From M3007 sp033762055 (GTDB taxonomy: Bacteria; Bacteroidota; Bacteroidia; Chitinophagales; Saprospiraceae): 7,769 nt of DNA. A program made the position numbers and the translations under genes. Each line of letters starts with the position of its first letter. Position 1 is the first letter of the stretch. The notes beneath the pieces are model-generated. The model saw nothing but the letters and a program-made list of their open reading frames with translations, was not told the origin of the DNA and did no database searches. The DNA lies in the NCBI GenBank assembly GCA_033762055.1, contig JANRLZ010000040.1, positions 1 through 7,769 of the forward strand, in the 5' to 3' direction. Below, piece after piece: positions 6,509 through 7,769 of the stretch.

Positions 6509-7605
6509 TTTCTCAAAATTTTATAGCGCAGTTGGCGGGGCGACTTATAAACATTGTCATAAGTGACTAAAGGTGAACTACCTTCGTAGTCTATCAAGCC
6601 TTCTTTTTTCATCTTTTTAAGTTCATCAGCGGCATGAGCACCAATATGGGCTTCGTGCAAGGCAAAATCAAAAGCCATAAAATTGTCCAGAATACTTCCG
6701 CTTAAGACTTTTTCTCTTAACCGTTGCTGAAATGCTTCAATTTTAGTCGGTAGTTGACCTGCAAATAAATCCAATTGCCCTTTTATCAAATCATCGTCCA
6801 CGTCAAAATTGGCATCACCATTGATTGGGCTTCGTTTCCAGGCAATCCCCAGAAACTTATCAACGGCTCTGGGATGCGATGCCCCGAAAATAATGCCGTG
6901 TATATTGGCCCCTTTTTTAAGGGAAAACGGGTACAGTTTCAAATTGGTTGATACAGGTAATTTTTGTCTGAGTTGCGCGATCAAGATGCGGTGAATAAAT
7001 TTGTAGGGGTTGCTTTTAATTTCGTCCATATCCAATGGGACATGTGATTTAAACTCATCCTTGTCCCCAAACCTTCGGATGTACGAAGATGACACAAAAT
7101 ATAGAAAGTCGGTTCGGGTAGTTTGTTCCAATGCCAATAAATATTTTTCTGAAAGAAAACGAATGCCATTTTGGTCAAGGTAAACGAGACTTGACTGAGC
7201 CTGAATAACCGGAAGCAATTTAAAAAAACAAACATCAAAGTCCTCGTTAAATATCTTCAAATCAATCGCGCGGTTGACTTCGGGGTACTCTTTGAGGAAT
7301 TTTTCACAGGCAATGCAGAGTTGTTCGTGTTTCCCCTTGTCGAATTCATTAAAAAAGACGCGAATTTTGGTTTTTTTCTGAAATATTGACTCGATTTGTT
7401 CTCTAATTTTCCTCAAAAGCCTGATCGGGCTGCCCGGAACACCATTTTTATCATATCCAGTTCCTGCGAAAAAGTCAAACATACAAACCTCCGGTTCACC
7501 CCACATGATGAAGGTAGGGAGCCATGCCTGAGCATAGTCTTCGAAAATTTCCAATTTGGCGATGGTTGTTTCGTCAAACGGTTTTTGATGTAAATCTTTG
7601 CTCAT
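6505..7605 (-). CDS. tcmP: Three-Cys-motif partner protein, TcmP-like
   Basis: 366 residues from the ATG at 7605. Seen: CMFDFFAGTGYDKNGVPGSP (41-60), which resembles the TcmP signature and the glycine-rich SAM-binding motif of class I methyltransferases; VFFNEFDK (83-90), a possible acidic motif II; SLVYLDQNGIRF (139-150) at the place of a motif IV; IIFGASHPRAVDKFLGIAWK (238-257), the family's conserved G-x-x-H-P block; and a C-terminal part (about 305-366) that looks like a winged helix. The family (TIGR04474) is known for sitting beside DUF5131 proteins, exactly as here, with no settled function. A TTG at 7644 would add 13 residues, but the promoter -7 element lies at 7628-7635, inside that extension, so ATG 7605 is the start. 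Base composition is AT-rich compared with the genes to the left, as if acquired. Confidence 0.85.
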   Translation of the reverse strand: MSKDLHQKPFDETTIAKLEIFEDYAQAWLPTFIMWGEPEVCMFDFFAGTGYDKNGVPGSPIRLLRKIREQIESIFQKKTKIRVFFNEFDKGKHEQLCIACEKFLKEYPEVNRAIDLKIFNEDFDVCFFKLLPVIQAQSSLVYLDQNGIRFLSEKYLLALEQTTRTDFLYFVSSSYIRRFGDKDEFKSHVPLDMDEIKSNPYKFIHRILIAQLRQKLPVSTNLKLYPFSLKKGANIHGIIFGASHPRAVDKFLGIAWKRSPINGDANFDVDDDLIKGQLDLFAGQLPTKIEAFQQRLREKVLSGSILDNFMAFDFALHEAHIGAHAADELKKMKKEGLIDYEGSSPLVTYDNVYKSPRQLRYKILRK

Positions 7606-7627
7606 TATGTATGCTGGTTTTTTTATA

Positions 7628-7660
7628 CAAATATATGAAGACAATTCAAATAAAAAACAA
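7628..7660 (-). promoter_or_regulatory. Promoter of the TcmP-DUF5131 operon
   Basis: On the - strand 7635-7628 reads TATATTTG, an exact TAnnTTTG -7 element. A TTG at 7660-7658 lies 22 bases upstream, a loose fit for the -33 element; TTTG at 7650-7647 is too near. The ATG at 7605 follows 22 bases after the -7 element, so the leader is very short. No ribosome binding site is evident, as is common in this phylum. Confidence 0.65.
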
Positions 7661-7689
7661 AATGTTTAAAAAATCAATTGCTCTCCTGG

Positions 7690-7769
7690 CTATTTCTCGT
7701 CCGGCCCCATCCGCCAGATCATCTCGCCTTTGCTGTTGATGCGGAATTGCAGCCCGAACTGCAAGGCCG
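7690..7769 (-). CDS. 3' end of an unrecognised gene
   Basis: On the - strand one frame is open from the window edge to a TAG at 7692-7690 and gives 25 complete codons ending in FRINSKGEMIWRMGPDEK. The codon use (GC-rich third positions) and composition match the core genes rather than the AT-rich cassette, and the peptide looks protein-like, so I take it as the C-terminus of a real gene that starts outside the window. It lies upstream of, and on the same strand as, TcmP, but TcmP has its own promoter. Product not identified. Confidence 0.55.
   Translation of the reverse strand, partial: ALQFGLQFRINSKGEMIWRMGPDEK

Larger units (their letters stand above)
5738..7605 (-). other. AT-rich two-gene accessory cassette (TcmP + DUF5131)
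   Basis: The two genes share one promoter, overlap by four bases, and differ in composition from their surroundings: a sampled line in TcmP (7201-7260) has 18 G/C of 60, against 32 of 60 in a line of the aminotransferase gene (2401-2460). Flanks on both sides look like ordinary GC-richer chromosome. The left edge is marked by hairpin repeats. No integrase, transposase or tRNA gene is visible, so the means of arrival is unknown. Confidence 0.55.

Noticed and set aside
7606..7644. TTG at 7644 as start of TcmP, adding 13 residues
   Set aside because: The TATATTTG promoter element at 7628-7635 lies inside the extension; the ATG at 7605 is well placed after it.
7645..7689. Terminator for the gene ending at 7690
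   Set aside because: The - strand has T-runs here but I find no convincing stem before them.

Overview
The window looks like a chromosomal segment of a Bacteroidota (Bacteroidetes) bacterium. Three things support this: three promoter -7 elements that fit the phylum's TAnnTTTG consensus, a secreted GLPGLI-family protein, and a phytoene synthase next to a two-segment membrane lysophospholipid-type acyltransferase of a kind common in the phylum. Genus cannot be read from the sequence. The core genes have moderately high GC, while the right-hand third is clearly AT-richer.

Left part (1-3169, + strand): the 3' part of a phytoene synthase (crtB), a PlsC-type acyltransferase and a class V PLP-dependent aminotransferase-like enzyme lie head to tail with gaps of 45 and 12 bases, so they are probably one transcription unit. 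The aminotransferase gene overlaps by 44 bases, tail to tail, with a sensor histidine kinase on the - strand (3126-4604).

Middle (4605-4889): a control region between the divergent kinase gene and a secreted GLPGLI protein gene (4890-5624, + strand). It holds a 9-bp tandem repeat of 12 units directly against the kinase start codon, a promoter -7 element for each gene, and three direct TTAACCT repeats at 10 and 21 bp spacing. The repeats look like an operator for a response regulator, although no response regulator gene lies in the window.

Right part (5625-7769): small hairpin repeats of the GTTCC-GTA-GGAAC type, then an AT-rich two-gene cassette on the - strand. The upstream gene is a TcmP-like protein (three-Cys-motif partner). 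The downstream gene is a DUF5131/phage Gp37-Gp68 family protein carrying the three-cysteine motif. They overlap by four bases (ATGA) and share one good promoter. Nobody, as far as I know, has assigned this pair a firm biochemical role; it is the best candidate here for an under-described system. The last 80 bases hold the 3' end of an unrecognised gene on the - strand.
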